From Malurus cyaneus samueli (Eukaryota > Chordata > Aves > Passeriformes > Maluridae): a stretch of DNA of 64,000 bases. Under the pieces are notes generated by a model. That model was not told the origin of the DNA. It worked only from the letters and a program-made list of their open reading frames with translations, and did no database searches. Location of the stretch: contig CM019216.1 of NCBI GenBank assembly GCA_009741485.1, forward strand, positions 44,467,361-44,531,360, given 5' to 3'. The position numbers were made by a program, and so were the translations under genes. Within the stretch, counting starts at the first letter, position 1. Each line of letters starts with the position of its first letter. This document shows, piece after piece, positions 50,122-64,000 of this stretch.

Positions 50122-52986
50122 GGATTCCCAGCCATGCTCCCACTGAAAAAGCTCCCAGGGGAAATATTTTTTTGCAGTCTGCCATTCCTTGGACAGCCCT
50201 TTTTGCAGACCATTCACCTCCCTACATTTGACCTCTCTTTTTGGCGTCTCCTAAATCCCTAACATGCTAAATCCTGACATCACAAGGTGTGTGCTGAGCT
50301 TTAGCCAAAACACCCCAGTCATAGGCCAGACAAAATACTTCTTTAGACATGTCTTTCCTTGGGCAGCTCCTTCACAGTTGCATTCCAACATAAACTCTAA
50401 ACTTATGATTAAAGACGCTGTGTGCATGCCCCTTTGGGATGTGGGTAAGGTGCCCACGACCAAGCTAAGCACCAACTCTGAAATAACAACTATAATCTTA
50501 AACTTTCTTGGAAGTCTCAGAAGATCCCTCACTGCTCTTTTGTTACCCACACTGAAAACCAGCAGAGAAAATGGTGTGCAAGTCTGCCACCCATTTCCTT
50601 CAAGGTTCACCAGTGCATAGCTTGCCACTTCTATTCTCTACCATTACTTGGATTTAATACATACAGGAGCAAAGTCAGAATTAACTCCACAATGTCATAT
50701 CTGAAGTAACTGAATTTGCTTTAATAACTAGCTGCAGCTGGGATATTGGGGGATTATTTCAGTTTCTCATTTAAGTTGCAAGACACTGGAGGTAAGATAA
50801 GGCTAAAAGCAGAGGTCTGTGACATACTCATAATTTTATTAATGTTCAGTTAGAAGCAAAAATCCTGAAGGCCAAGTCAGAAGTAAGGTACAAGCACACA
50901 GAAAAACTGTGATTATTACAAAAAGAATGAAGAGGAGGAAAGGGTGGAAAAAATGCAGAGAAACAGCATGGAGAAATAACAGAATGAATAGCAGCAAATC
51001 AGTCACATGACATTTATTTTCAAAAATTACTGGAGGCATTAAAATGGACAGCATGATCCTATAGTGGATCAGCATTTTATGGCATAAGGGCATCTCGCTT
51101 CTCATTTTTCATGAGTGCTTACAGCTGGGATTTACTTTCTCATGGTAGGGTAAATCTCATGAGCCTGCTGAATGTCAGCAGCTGAGAGAGTGTTGAGATT
51201 CCTGTGGTTCTCAACAAGAAGTTTCCATTAGGGAACAAATGATGATGACAAAAAGGTTAGCTGGCCCTCCAGAAGATTAACTCAAGTGTTTTAACTGTGC
51301 CTGTAGCAGTAGGCTGAGGAGAATTGGTTTCTTCAACCGAGAAGAGCAAAGAATTATTGCAATTAGAGGAAAAATTCAGAGGCCAAAAATCCCCAGATAC
51401 TAACTATACCAAAATCACATATATCCCAGTTTCTTCTGGAATGCAGAAAGCTTGTGTAACAGCTAAAACAAATAAAAAAAGCACCAACAGCTTATGAAGT
51501 TTACATTCTAAATGCCTCAAAATCTACTGTCACAGAAAGCTGTAACTGCATGCTCAAGTACTTTGAAGTTAGGAGATGACAATATTAATACTGCTTTCAT
51601 GGCATCCACTCAGCCACTTCCAGAAGATGCAGTGTGATACCATCTTTAATTACATGGTCATATCCAGTGCTCCCTACAATGCTGATATGAATGCTGCTCA
51701 TTCAATAGTTACCCTCTATTTTGTTTTGTCATGGTGTAGATAGAGTTTATTTACTGTACATTGTTCAGCCTCTGCTCTCAATGCCAGCTACAAAATTACC
51801 TGAATGGCTCCTTTCCTAGCAGCCTCTATTACAGTATTCATGACTGCAATATCCAAATGCTTTACAAACATTCATTAAATTCCTTTTGTGGCGCTTCTCC
51901 TTGTAAAATACTTTGTGTGTTGGAGAAACAGCCCAGAAAGGGACTAAAGCAATAAGACACTATTATAAATATTTTATATTAATTTTGGAAATTGAAACTT
52001 GAAAAGCCCAAAGCCTACCTTTCAGGGAATTTAATGTTCAGCAGTGTGTAGTAGTTTATTTGGACAGCAATAGGTGCTAACTTTGATGCCACAGAACACA
52101 AGGAGAGATTCATGGGAATCCACAGAGACAAGAAAGAGACAGAGAAATCCTTGAGGGTCTTATTGAATTATTTTCATCAGGTGACCATCCTGTGACCACT
52201 GCCCTTACTCAGCACATGGAATCCTGAACAGGATTGTGTGCACCACTCTTCGCTGCTGTCATCCGTGCAGGACAAAGAGGGCTGCTGAACTAGCTTTGAT
52301 CCATGCCAGAGCTGCAGTATGCTGTGGGTAAAGGAGTGTGCAGAAATAGAGGCAGAAGACTACCAAGGGAGCCAACAGCAAGTAGTCTCTATGTTGGCAG
52401 GAAGGCTCCAAGCACTTTTGGATTTTCCCAAAATATCAAAAATAGAGAATTCTAATGAGTATGTTCAGTTATCACACATGAAGCTAATTAAATTTTCAAA
52501 GCCTTGGTTAGTTTAAAGCAGTTTTCTTAGACAGCAAAAAAGCACACGCATGTAGTAATGCAATCTTCCCTACTAGGTATCAAGCCCTTCCTCCAACATA
52601 CATGAACAAAAGATTTCTTATATTGTTCTGAGCCACATTTCTTGCTTTCAGGCAGAGAAAGAGGCAGCCCGTGCCTGGTATCAATCCTGGAAAGTTCACA
52701 CCCTATCAGGTAAAGCCTGGAAAAATTAATAGCAACTAAACAAGCTCTTCTGATAGAAAATATTAGTCTGTCTTAATTATAAGACTAATGAAGTAATAGC
52801 ATTTATTCAAGAGCTGATTATTCAAAAGATTAGGAAATATCACTGCAGAGATGAAAGCCTTCCTGATATAGTTAAGAAACAGATGTGCTTTACAAATGAT
52901 GAGCTGTGTGCATGGAGAGCATAGGACATGAGCACTGGCTGCTTCCATTTTTCCCTTCATAGTCCAGAGTTAATATGATGACAGTT

Positions 52987-53116
52987 TTGGGGGGGGGGTG
53001 GAAAACAAACAAAAAGACCCCAAAACAAGCATAAACAAAACACCCCCCCCCAAAAAAACCACCAAAAAAAAAAAAAACAAAAACAAAAACAAAAAAAAAA
53101 AAAATAAAAAAAAAAC
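52987..53116. repeat. G-run, C-run and A-rich low-complexity block
   Basis: A run of nine G bases near 52989, a C-run near 53043, then a roughly 70-bp A-rich segment with CAAAAA units. The G-run and C-run are inverted relative to each other, about 50 bp apart, and could pair. Confidence 0.85.
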
Positions 53117-56100
53117 AGAAAAAATCTTTAGTCAGGCTAAACCATGAAGATGGCCACTTGCAAGCAAGATTCCTTTCATGGGAATTTTCAAAAACACAAG
53201 CCTTCCCAGATATGGCATAAGAATCTACATGATGAAAAGTCAGGGAAGAGATTTCTCTAGCGCTCGCAGGCTTTTATTGTGGAGCCTCAAAAACATAAGA
53301 TTGGGTCTGAAGTTCTTGGGAAACAGAGCCCTTCCTCCTTACTTCCTTCTACAGGCATGCCTGGGTTCATTTTTAGTTCTGTTTCTCACTGTCATTTATT
53401 ATCAGATACTGAAGGATGCATGGAGGTAGCTCTAAATTTAAGAGGAAGCAATTTAAAGCTAATGATAAAGGAAGTCATAGGATACTGCAGGAGGAAGAGA
53501 GAAAACAGGACAGCAAAAATTCAAAGCTGAGAGGACCATAGAATATCAGAGAGTGGATGGATTGAGAGAAAAAAGTCAGTAGGCAATGATGAGAAAAGGA
53601 AGACAAAGCTGAGGACTGCATTCAGTGCCCAAGGGCTACAGCCTGCTGCTGTTCTGCTACAGCACGGTTCAGCAAATGCTGGTTTTCATCTTGCCCTGCT
53701 CCCACAGGGAGTCTGGCCTTTGGCGGCTGTTTTAGTCCTACTTGGGAAAACAATTTTACAAGAACATCTCTTGAAACAATTTCACAGACTAACTCTCACT
53801 ATGAGGATTGCTCTGCACAGCTCTTTTCACTTTTACCTTCTTAGCTCATCCTACCACCATTTTTGTACTTACCAAAAGAATACTTTAACATTGGTTTTCA
53901 TCACATATATTTATTGTCTAGAGGTCATTGCTCTAAACCTCATTCACCAAGGCACCATGATTAAAAAGTGAGTCAGGGGAGGTGGTTAAAAAATGTTTCA
54001 GCAACAATACCCTTCTCTATCTACATAAGTAAATCATCTCAGATTTTAACACACTACAGAGAGTACCTGACTTGGACTTGAATTAAAAAGCCATTTAAAT
54101 TATGTGTAGTGACTCAGCACAGTTCTGATTACTTATTTACCACAATTAGAATCTAGTTTCCCTCCAACTGGAACTAGAAATTCAGGTTTTCAGGAATGAC
54201 ACTTAATCTTTGGCATCTACAATGAATTCGCTTCATACGAAAAGAACTGAGTTATGCATGTTGCTCAGAACCCTGTTGTTGAATAACTTACCACAAACTA
54301 AAATGAAGCCTATGTTGTGTGCATTGTGTGTCGGACTTGAAGCTTCTGAGTTTTTTCACAGTGACAGGGGGTAGAATAAGTTTGTTTTCTTTCAACAGAG
54401 AAAAACATAGAACATGTGAATAGTTGTGTATAAAATAGTTGTGTAAAAAAAAAGGCTCATTTCTACACTATGTAAGAGGCAGAGATCTATCAAAGCAACA
54501 GAGCAGCACAAGTTTGTTTTTAAAAGCCTGTCTGTATGTTTGGAAGTGACTCTCTGTAGCAACACGCTCTAAGTTTTGCTTTATTTTCCATACTTTGAGA
54601 TCAACACTGTGATTTTTCTTTGAATAACCATAACAGTGTGAAATACAGTTTTGGAAAATAACAGATCCCATTTTGCTCTTGGCTTTTGGATGACGTTTTC
54701 CTAGTGTTCTTGTCAACAGATATAGCTGACTGTTTGGTGTTTTTCCAGAAACACTAAATTTATGTTAGACTTGAGAGAGTTTTATTGGTGAGATGGCAGA
54801 ATATAAGAGGGGATATGAGAAGAGGCATAGAAACAAAAATGGAAAGAGAATTAAGTTACACTTCTCCATGTATTTTCGAAACAAAATATTATAGTTTAAT
54901 TTGTGAAAGTACTCAATTTGAATAATTTTAAAATGTAAAGGGTTTTTTTTTTTTTAATTTCTATTTTAAAATGGAATGTTCCAAAAAAAAATGACACATT
55001 TTTTCTTTTAATTTTGTTCAGGAGTGATTGTGTTATCTGAACACAAAACCGAGCAATACTCTTCACTTTATTTCAGCGCTTATTTTGATTTCATACCAAG
55101 CTAAAATGAAGGACTCTTGAGAAACCTCTCTGCTTCTTTCCTCCAGGAGGAAGGAGATATTTTTCCTTTCTCTTGTCCCATACTTGATAATGAATGTGCA
55201 CACTAGAACACAAGTTACATTCATCCATGTAAAAGGAGACCTTTAACTAAAAAGAGGCAATTTAAACCTATGTTTATAATGCATTATAGTCACTATCTTG
55301 CTGGAATTTACAAGGTGCACAGATGCTCAAATACAGTAATATGGAGAACAGAGCACTTAGAAAAACACAGATCATATTTTGGACTGAATGCCAATGAGCT
55401 ACCATCAAAATTAGGCAGAACTTTTGCTATTATTTCTCTGTAGCAAAATGGGAAATTGCAGGTTTTTGCCAGAAAAAAAAGTCTTTATAATCCTAGACTG
55501 AAGAGGCAGATTGATCACACTTACATTGTGCAGTGACTTGAAAAATAGATGGTTTCTACTTTATCACGCACTGACAACTCAAGTGTAACACTGAATAGGA
55601 CCTTACTCCACACAATCCCAATAGATGCATAGCAAACGTAAAATGTCCACCTAAACTTTCAGACTGACCTTGTATGTGAGACCCAAAAAGAGTCCCAGGT
55701 TCCACTAGCAAATCACTGGGGCCCAGCTGAAGAAACTGCGGGAGCTTAATTTCTCATGCGAAGAGGGCAACAGAAAAGTCCAAAAGCACTCTGAGCCGCT
55801 AAAGTATGGTTTGATCCAAGAAATATCTTTGGTTTGTGTTACACAATTGTTTTTGTGAGATAATGAGCTATGGTCTAAAGGGCCTGTCACGGCTTCACAG
55901 ACTTTTACAACAAAATAACTGTGTGGGATTGTTTAGATAAGAGGAAATTCTACAGTGAGTAAGTTGGTTTAAACCCACCACACTGGCAGGCATTTCCTCT
56001 TCCAGTCTAAAACAAATTTACTGTCTTGTAAACACCAAGATTACTGGTGCATTAGTTTCAAAATCTGTGACACATTGTGTGTAAACCTTTCTCGCAAGAA

Positions 56101-59100
56101 CCTTGTGGGGCCATGACCGTACTGTCTCCTGATTCTGCTCTAAGGGATTACACATAACACTACATTCATTTTCCAGTAGTTTATAATGGCAGCTGACCAT
56201 GCTGCAAACAGGGAAATTTATTTGCTCTGAGTCAGCTGCAGGATGACAAACCATTGCACCTTTGGCTACTCTTGCACTCAGTAATGACTGGAAGTGGCTG
56301 TTCCTCCTGCAGGAGGAACAGGAATAATATTACATGGCCAAGTGCATGAGCTGTGTAAATTAGCATAGCTCACCCAGTTCTGGGTTCACTGCACAATAAG
56401 AACAAAAGACAATAAACCAGTAACTAAATCACCATCTGATAGGGTAAATTCGCGGAAGCATCCATAAATTAATCTCATTTTCTGAATTCCCGCTTCGCTA
56501 TTGTATAATTAATTTTAATATTTGTATTCTTTCTCCACAATATTAGTCTTCTACATGCTGTATTATTTAATCTGCCCTGAAGTTCTTCTCCATGGGGAAA
56601 CAAGCGGTAGGTGAAAGTGATAGCATATTACTTTTCGTGATGTTTTAGTTACACAAGTCTCATTTAAAAATCATCAAAGTTCGTTCTTTGTTGAAGTTTT
56701 GCACCTGGATGAGGGTTCCATTGTATTTAAAGCCTGCTCAGAATCAAGAGCTTGTATTTGGAGTCAGTGAAAGGCTACCACTCTCTTTAACACCCATTGC
56801 TTTGGGATTTGGGGTGTGAAATACAACCATATAATCACCTCTTTTAAAAAACCTCAAACTTTAAATGTGTTCCTGAGGCTCTATTTCTGCTACAAAGTGT
56901 GTTCCAAATAGCATTGTAGAATCTTGTATCAATGCTAGTAGTACCTGTACACATTTATACTGATACACTGACATAATATACGGTAAAAGCAGCAATAACT
57001 CTGCTGTTCATAACCGAGGAACAAAGTGGAAATCTTGAGGTAGCCTTAATGTTAACACGGTACAGAGAACACAAATAACATGAATTGATTTAACAATATG
57101 GGAAACTCAAATAGACAAGAAAATTTTCAATCATACATTCACTTAAACCATTACAGCCTCCAAAAGCACTCAATTGATTTTCTTGAGAAAATCATTCCAG
57201 CGAAATTATTTTCTTTCCTCACAGAGAAAAGTATTTCAATACAGAAATAATACAGAAACCCTGAGCAGCAAGAAGCCTCCTTGCCTGTCCAAAACACTGG
57301 TGGCAGAGCAGATATCTTCATCTATTTTGTGTAAAGCTCTCTTTTGGACATTCACTTGACCCCACACCTACTTAGACTATTGCCAGCAGTCTGGTGGACT
57401 TGTGTCCTCTGGCAGGTCAACTTTCAGTGGAGGACAACCAGGACACTGTCCCCAGAGGGACTCAGGAAGGAACTGTGCAGTCTGGCATCCTCAAGTGGCA
57501 AAGGACAGAATGATTCTTTCACAGGGGGACAAATTTCTTAAACAAAGGGTCTCACAGCTTTCAGGCTAACCTTTGCAGGGTCACACCCTTCAGATGGGAA
57601 GGGTGACAAACTAAAGATACCTTTACTTCCAGAAGTAAAGTTGAACACATCAGACTCCACATCAGTGTATGCATTATAAGTCCAAGACCTTCACACAGGA
57701 TTTCTTTTGCAAGAGATAACAACACCTTGTCAGAAAGGTATGTCAGCATCACAGGAAGTTTCTGGGTGATTTTTCAAGCATTTTAGCTCTGCAGTAAGAA
57801 CAAGATCTCACTTTCTCTTTTTCTTCCTTGCAGGTATTCAGAAAACTAATAATCATCTTGTTACTCTAATCAAGTAGTTATTCTGGAATAACACCCTGAA
57901 CCCCCAGGTTTACATCCTTATCAGTTGTATAATCTACATTTCCCTGTCTTTTCCTGATAGCTCATAATCTAGTGTGACTGAGCAAGTTTATTTCTGGTTA
58001 TTATCTTTGTTAACATTAACATGTCACTTTTGGTGTCTGTGTTTGTCTCCCTCCCTTTCCTTGTTGGCCCTTAGATAATCCTGAAAAGGAAATGTTCCCA
58101 CACTCCATATACCCTTCTCTGTCACTGCAACAGAGCAGCTCATCCTCATCATCACCACCCTCTTCATGTGTCCCTCATGTGTGTCTGCATGCTCTTGTGT
58201 ATGGCTCCTTTCACTACACGTCCTTAGAAGAACAAAGACTCTTTCCACATCCCCTTACAGAGACGTCCACTAACTGAAAAGATCAGTAATTTCAAAATGA
58301 AAATTGATGCTGGCAATTTCTCAATATTTCTGAAATTCATGGTACATAATCATTCCTACATGTGAGTCTTAGATTTCTTTTTTTCTCTTCTTTTGCAGTG
58401 AGGTTTGAAAAGCTGAACTGCAGAATTGCCATAAATACAGAAAAAAATATTAATAATTAAACTAGAAATATACCGAATTTAGTGAGAGGAAGCTAAGAGA
58501 AAATTCTTATCAACATTACTGCAGATAAATTTATAATGCAAAATGGTATAGAGTACTCTGCACAGAAGTAGTGAAATGTCAATTAGTGCAATCCTTTATG
58601 GAGCCAGCACTTATCACTTAAATCACTGCTTGGTTTTTCCAATTTTCATTGATTAAGATTAGTGTACCAGCATGGAAATAAATGTATATATTTCTATGTG
58701 GTTTAAGTGATAAAGAAAAGAAATACTTTATCATGATCAATATTTTGTTTGATCTTCTGAAAAGCTATTTCCAGATGATTTCTAGGCTTGTCTGAAAACT
58801 GAAAACTGCAAAGTTGCAAATTTCCATTCTAATTTCTTATAGCACTTATGGTTTTCCATACACAGTTATGAGGTGAAAACCTGAATCTCACCATGTAAGA
58901 AAATTCTGATGAAGGATAAACTTCTTATGTAAAGAAGTTTAATCTCTTATTTTTAAAGTTCTAACACAAGAAAGGCCTTCAAATATATCTCATATAGTAT
59001 TGTCTAAAAATAATTGAGCATTGACTTTTCCTCTTACACAGAGTAGTAAATATGTAATAATATTTTGTCCTATTTTTAAAATATAACCTAATGAATCATA

Positions 59101-60378
59101 CTCTTTTTCTGCTATGCGTACCTTGCTTACATAGCTTGAAAAGGAATAAAACTTTATTACAAAAAAAAATGTGAGTCTGATGAATCATATTTACTAACCT
59201 GTTTTAAAATTAAAGTGCAGGTAAATTTTGTGTCATCTAAACTACACAGCTGGAAGGCTGCTCGGTATCATAATGCTTGCAATGTCAGCTGTAGCCTCAT
59301 GTTAGAACATAGTGTCTGTAGGATAATAACAGGACATATCCTGGGTTTAGCACTGCATCTCTGCCAGGGAGCAAAATTAATTGATGGGTGAATCTGTGAT
59401 GGTGAAGCCATTGGTGCCTGCAGCCTGGGTTGACTTGGGGCATTAGTGCAGAGGGGCAGATCTGTAAAGGACAGGTCCCTGAATGTCACAGGGACCCGTC
59501 TATCATTTCTTTTTGTGCCTATTTATTTTCAGTGTCTTTTTTTTGTGTCACTCATGACTAAGAAATCAACATTCTGGAAGAAAAAAGCCAAACACTTGTT
59601 CAGAAATATAAAACTTTTTGCAGAGCTGAGAGGGCTTTGTGTGGGGTTGTTTTTTGTCTAATAGCTTTTTGTCCTAATAGACCTAAATTGACTGGTCTTT
59701 GCCCAGCAACAGAAATAAAGAATTGTGCAGTGTCAACACCTTTGGTTTTGCTAAACAGACTCGACAATAGGTCCAAAATTAGATATGGCAGTGACGTATC
59801 CTTGATATTGCTTATACAACAGTTCCTGCCTTCGGTGAAGTACAAAGGTAAGAGACCAAAGAAAGTAGATGGGCTTGTGCACTTTTCACAAAATCCTTTC
59901 AGAAAAAGTAATGGGGCTAGAGGGCACCATTGGTTTGACCTTGTAGGGTATCTCTTTATGTTTTTATATCTTAATCTCTTCAGTACAGACAGAATCTTGC
60001 ACAAAGGAAGTCTTCTATAACCAACAGTGCTTTTCACATTTTACAAAATAATTCTTCACAGAGGTAGCTGACCTAGTTTGTTTAAAATGAGCCCAGCTTT
60101 AGGACTTCTTAGCCTGGTTGAACTGTTGGTTACTATTTCTCAGTTCTAAACCTGCTCAGAGATCCCTCAGCTCTGCACGGCTCTGGGTGGAGAGCCATCA
60201 AAGACAACTATTGAGGAAACATTGCACAATACCTGGAGAATGTTTTTGCCAACAACATTACTCAAACCCAACTAATCTATGCAGGCATGCACAATGCTTA
60301 TTCAAACTGAGTCTGGAAAAAACCCACCAAACAGGACTATTGGGTTGTTATGACCAGTATGTGGTCTTTCTTTTTCTC

Positions 60379-60394
60379 TTTTTTTTTTTTTTTT
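60379..60394. repeat. Poly(T) run, 16 bp
   Basis: A T run within a pyrimidine-rich stretch (TTTCTTTTTCTC before it). Simple sequence. Confidence 0.9.
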
Positions 60395-62059
60395 CTTTAA
60401 AAGGCACTCTATAAAGGCTGCCTGGGTTACACCAAGCCATGGGGAAAGCCAACTGACTATGTTTGCAGGATGTGTTTTAAGGATATAGTTTCTGGTGTTC
60501 ATATGATTCATTGCCCAATCTTTCATAACAGGGTAATGAGAACTAGTAGCTAATGATTATAATATATAATGTCCACAATAATTTCAAACAAAGACAAGGT
60601 AGGACAACATTTTGTAATTGCTCAGAATTTCAACAGACAAAATTGTAAATATTTAGAAAACCACATAACCAGAAAATAGGTGACCTTAATTAGACAAGTT
60701 TTCATGAACTTCTCATCTACAGGGCCATAATTCCTTCCAATTTTCTGAACAGAGACACATTATCTGGACATGGATATGCACATGAATATATAAATAGTAC
60801 AGGCAAATGAAAAAAATTGACATTTCACAATCTGGTAAACCATTTCCTTTTGTGTTCAGTATAGTCTTTGAATATTTAAGAAATGAGCAGAAATTAAGTC
60901 AAAGTTTGATATGTGCTTGAAGACAGCACTGGAATAAGTATCCCTAATTGAAGAAGTTATTAAATTCCTGGTCCTTTTGCAGTATTCTATTGTTTAAATT
61001 GAAGAAAGGCACTTCGAGGTGAAAAGAACATCAAAAGCATGATCTAGCTTTGCAATACACACCTCATATCACAGGGCTGCATTGCATGATCTTAAAAATA
61101 TCAGTCTTATAAACTTTATGTTGTATGTGTGTACATATGTATGCACACACAAAAGATTCCATACATAAAGTACATCAGTTGAAAGAAAAGATGGAATTTC
61201 ACATACAGTCTTTTTAATGTTTCACAGTAAAGACATATTTTGGTGATAGAGACCTTTTGTACTGAAAAAAAATATATATATGACTTTTGTGCTTAACATA
61301 ACAGGTTCCAACAATGTGCAAACAACGTACCAGTACTTTGTGTCGTGTTAGCAATGAATAATTTTTACAACCCTCAGTACAAGGGTTAGTGGTGATTCTG
61401 GTGGTGTCCTCAGGAGTTTGTACTGCGACAGAAAGAGGACCTATGAGAGCAAGAGACAGGGAGCACGCAGAAACTGCAGTGGATTACATCCAGTTTTTTT
61501 GAGGTAGTCAGTAGAATCTAAGGTTTCACTTTTTAAAAAGCCTCTAGAAATTTGGACTGTAAATATCACTTTGAAAAATGACCCACATGAACCAATTAAA
61601 CCTCATAAGCTTCACTCTGCAGAAAGTATAAAACAAGTCAGCCCAGGGAAAGCTTTATTTTCCACATGTAGTAACTGAGATCCAGTCAATGTATAAAATA
61701 GTTAAAGCTGAGTCAGGTAACAGAAGGTGAAGGAATTATAGAGATTGACAAAAAATAACCTACAAGTCACTTCTGCTTTCAAAAGGTTGTTTAAAAAGCT
61801 CACTGTGGAATTGACTGGTGAGATTTCATTGATTAGATCTGGGGCTCTGTTTCCACCAGCTGGGAAATACCTACATAAGATATAAGAGATAAGAAACGTT
61901 TTCAAAACTGACAAAAGTTAAAAGTAATTGCTGTGATCTTCTTTGACCTAATCTACTAGGAATTAGTATGGATTTGCTTCCCTCAGCACAGCAGTCTTGT
62001 GTCAATAATGCTGGCATGAACATATGGAATGAATGATAGCCAATGGCACCGTGGTCTGT

Positions 62060-62611
62060 ATCAGAAATAGTGTGAACAGCAGGACCAGAGCAGTGATTGT
62101 CCCTCTGTTCTTGGCACTGGGGCACTGCTGAGTCCTGTGTTCAGTGCCAGGATCCTTGGCACTGAGATGCCTCCCAACAAGAAAGGCACTGAGGTGCTGG
62201 AGGCTGTCCAGAGAAGGGCAATGGAGCTGGTGAAGGGTCTGGAGCACAAGGAGGAGGAGCTGGGGTTGTTCAGTCTAGAGGAAAAAGGGCTCAGAGGGGA
62301 TCTCATTGCTCTCTATAACTACCTGGAAGGAGGATGCAGTGAGGTGGGGGTCGGTTTCTTCCAGACAACAACTGAGAGGAAGAGAAGTTGTGCCAAGGAA
62401 GGGGATTGACTATTAAAAAAAAATTCTTCATGAAAAGGGTTGTCAAACACTGCAACAACCTTCCTGGGGAACTGGTAGAATCATTATGCCTGGAACTGTT
62501 CAAAAGGCATGTGCATGTGGCACTTGGGGACATGGTTTAGTGATGAACACAGTGGTTGGACTCGAGTATCTTTGAGGTCTTTTTCAACCTCAGTGATTCT
62601 ATGATTTTATG
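62060..62611 (+). mobile_element. CR1 LINE 3' fragment, about 550 bp
   Basis: Plus-strand sequence reads GACCAGAGCAGTGATTGTCC, GAGTCCTGTGTTCAGTG, GGTGCTGGAGGCTGTCCAGA, GAGCTGGGGTTGTTCAGTCT, TCTATAACTACCTGGAAGGA and AAAGGGTTGTCAAACACTGC. It ends CAGTGATTCTATGATTTTATG, the CR1 terminus. It includes the end of the CR1 reverse-transcriptase reading region and the 3' tail, with several indels. It is antisense to FRK. The 90-codon open frame inside is CR1-derived and broken. Confidence 0.92.
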
Positions 62612-62666
62612 GTTGAAAATTGACTGTCAATAAACAGCCAAGAGGTTCATCAGGATGGCAGGCAAG

Positions 62667-62676
62667 AGCGCCCCCT
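62667..62676 (-). promoter_or_regulatory. Candidate CTCF-binding core
   Basis: AGCGCCCCCT on the plus strand reads AGGGGGCGCT on the minus strand, an exact match to the ten-base core of the vertebrate CTCF motif. The flanking five bases match the consensus CCACC poorly. It stands 56 bp beyond a CR1 3' end in otherwise AT-rich DNA. Sequence match only; no binding evidence. Confidence 0.35.
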
Positions 62677-64000
62677 CAGCACACTCTTTCCCCTAGCAAA
62701 CAAAGAATTCATGTCACTCCAGCAGTGAGGTGTTTTCTTTTATTTTTGCTCCATTAAAATTGACTGTACAGCTGGGCTATATTTTTCATCCACAACAATT
62801 TGCACTATGTCATTTTCTTGTTTAGTTTAAACAACAGGCAATAATAAAACAAGGGCAGGTGAATGTGTTACTATGGTTCCTGTTTGTAGTGCAGAATAAC
62901 AGGCACAGAGAAGGCACACAGAGACAGGAAGGTCACAATCTTTGCCAAGGAAATCTATCTTTTAACTCAGATTTTGGTATTTGTCAACTTGTTCTTTCTG
63001 ATCATCCTTTGTTGGATATGTAAATTAAAATATGTGATTCTATCTCCAATAGCATTATTTGTTTTCCTTTCTCTAAATGTTATGTGTCTAAACACAGCAA
63101 GAAGACCATTCCAAATTTATGGGATGCAGAAGATAAAACCTCATTCAAACTACCTTAGAAATGAAAAATCTATCTGGCTTGTGGTTTTGACTGCTACCTG
63201 TGACACAAATAGAAGAAAAGCACAAAATGCTGTTACAGTTGCTAATTTATCATTAACATAGTCTGTGTCCGCTTTTGGTCGGATGTTATTTAAAAGAATG
63301 TTTTCATGGTACCAGATTTATTTCCTCATGAAGAGAACATTTGCTATGTGACTATAGTTTGCCAGATGAACTCTTCTACTCCCTAACTGCTTTGTCCCAC
63401 CTACTCCAGGTGGGGCCAGGAAAACACACATGTATCCAGAGACATTAGACTCAATTCCTTCACAATCTCTCCACCTGACAGATTGTTTTTGGTATAAGAA
63501 ATACTGCAGGTGCTAGAAGAGCTCAGCAATGAGAAGATGCTTTACTGGTAAATATAAAAATTAAGGCTCTTGTTTCCTCAGTCTGTCCAAAACAGACTTC
63601 ATGGTAGCAGGTGTGCTCTTCTTGGATGTATTTCATCTTGTGCAGCACACATTTGGACTGAAATTCTGCAGCAGACTGAGCCCAAGCCATGGATTTATCT
63701 TTTTTTTCCCCTATTAACACAGATTGTTACTAACTTCATCCAAGTCATTCACCCAGGAAGGGATCTCTCAGGCCAAAGGAAGGAAGCAAATTAACCTTTT
63801 TTTTGAACAAGAAATTATGCACGAATAAGAAGTATTTGACTTTTGACATAAGTTAGTTCTATTATATAATGTAGATATAAAAATACTAGTAAAATATAGT
63901 ATACAAAATGATCTTTTCAGTTTTAGTATATGACTTCTACCAATTACCTTTGGTCTGAGGAGAGCAACATAATAAAGAAATCTCATTCTTTCTTAGTTCT

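Noticed and set aside
61120..61155. TGTGTGTACATATGTATGCACACA-like inverted repeat
   Set aside because: It is built from short TG/CA and AT dinucleotide runs, which pair trivially; no RNA gene signature.
62137..62409. Plus-strand open frame of 90 codons
   Set aside because: It is part of the plus-strand CR1 copy, 5'-truncated and disrupted by indels.

Overview
This is vertebrate genomic DNA, almost certainly from a bird. It is AT-rich, has long introns, and carries several CR1 LINE 3' fragments with the typical avian ending (ATTCTATGATTCTATG-type), plus one avian ERVL-type LTR remnant. It has no prokaryotic features. Most open reading frames here are chance, and many lack an ATG.

The only gene I can support is FRK (fyn-related kinase, also called RAK), a Src-family-like non-receptor tyrosine kinase on the minus strand. 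Seven coding exons were delimited by AG/GT splice signals and reading phase, in transcript order: 45734-45613, 39410-39250, 38617-38449, 28819-28661, 23817-23636, 21473-21308 and 19438-19245 (stop TAG at 19247-19245). Joined, they give 383 residues without a stop or frameshift: SH2 domain, linker and the complete kinase domain. All junction phases agree. The 5' part (start codon and SH3 domain) is not in the window. The first exon seen begins with the last base of a codon, so one or more upstream exons must lie beyond 64000 and the intervening intron exceeds 18.2 kb.

Layout: 1-19007 is gene-free DNA downstream of FRK, with simple repeats and homopolymers. 19008-19244 is the probable minimal 3' UTR. 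19245-45734 is the FRK body: six introns of 1,869, 2,162, 4,843, 9,629, 632 and 6,202 bp, holding three CR1 fragments and one LTR. 45735-64000 is the 5' intron, with homopolymers, low-complexity DNA, a + strand CR1 copy at about 62060-62611 and a candidate CTCF core at 62667-62676.

The more interesting points are the C-terminal tail, which looks shorter than the mammalian one; a CpG-dense terminal exon in an AT-rich locus; an activation loop with two tyrosines; and the CTCF-like site. I found no evidence of a previously undescribed system. Comparisons with mammalian FRK are from memory of the family, not from an alignment run here.
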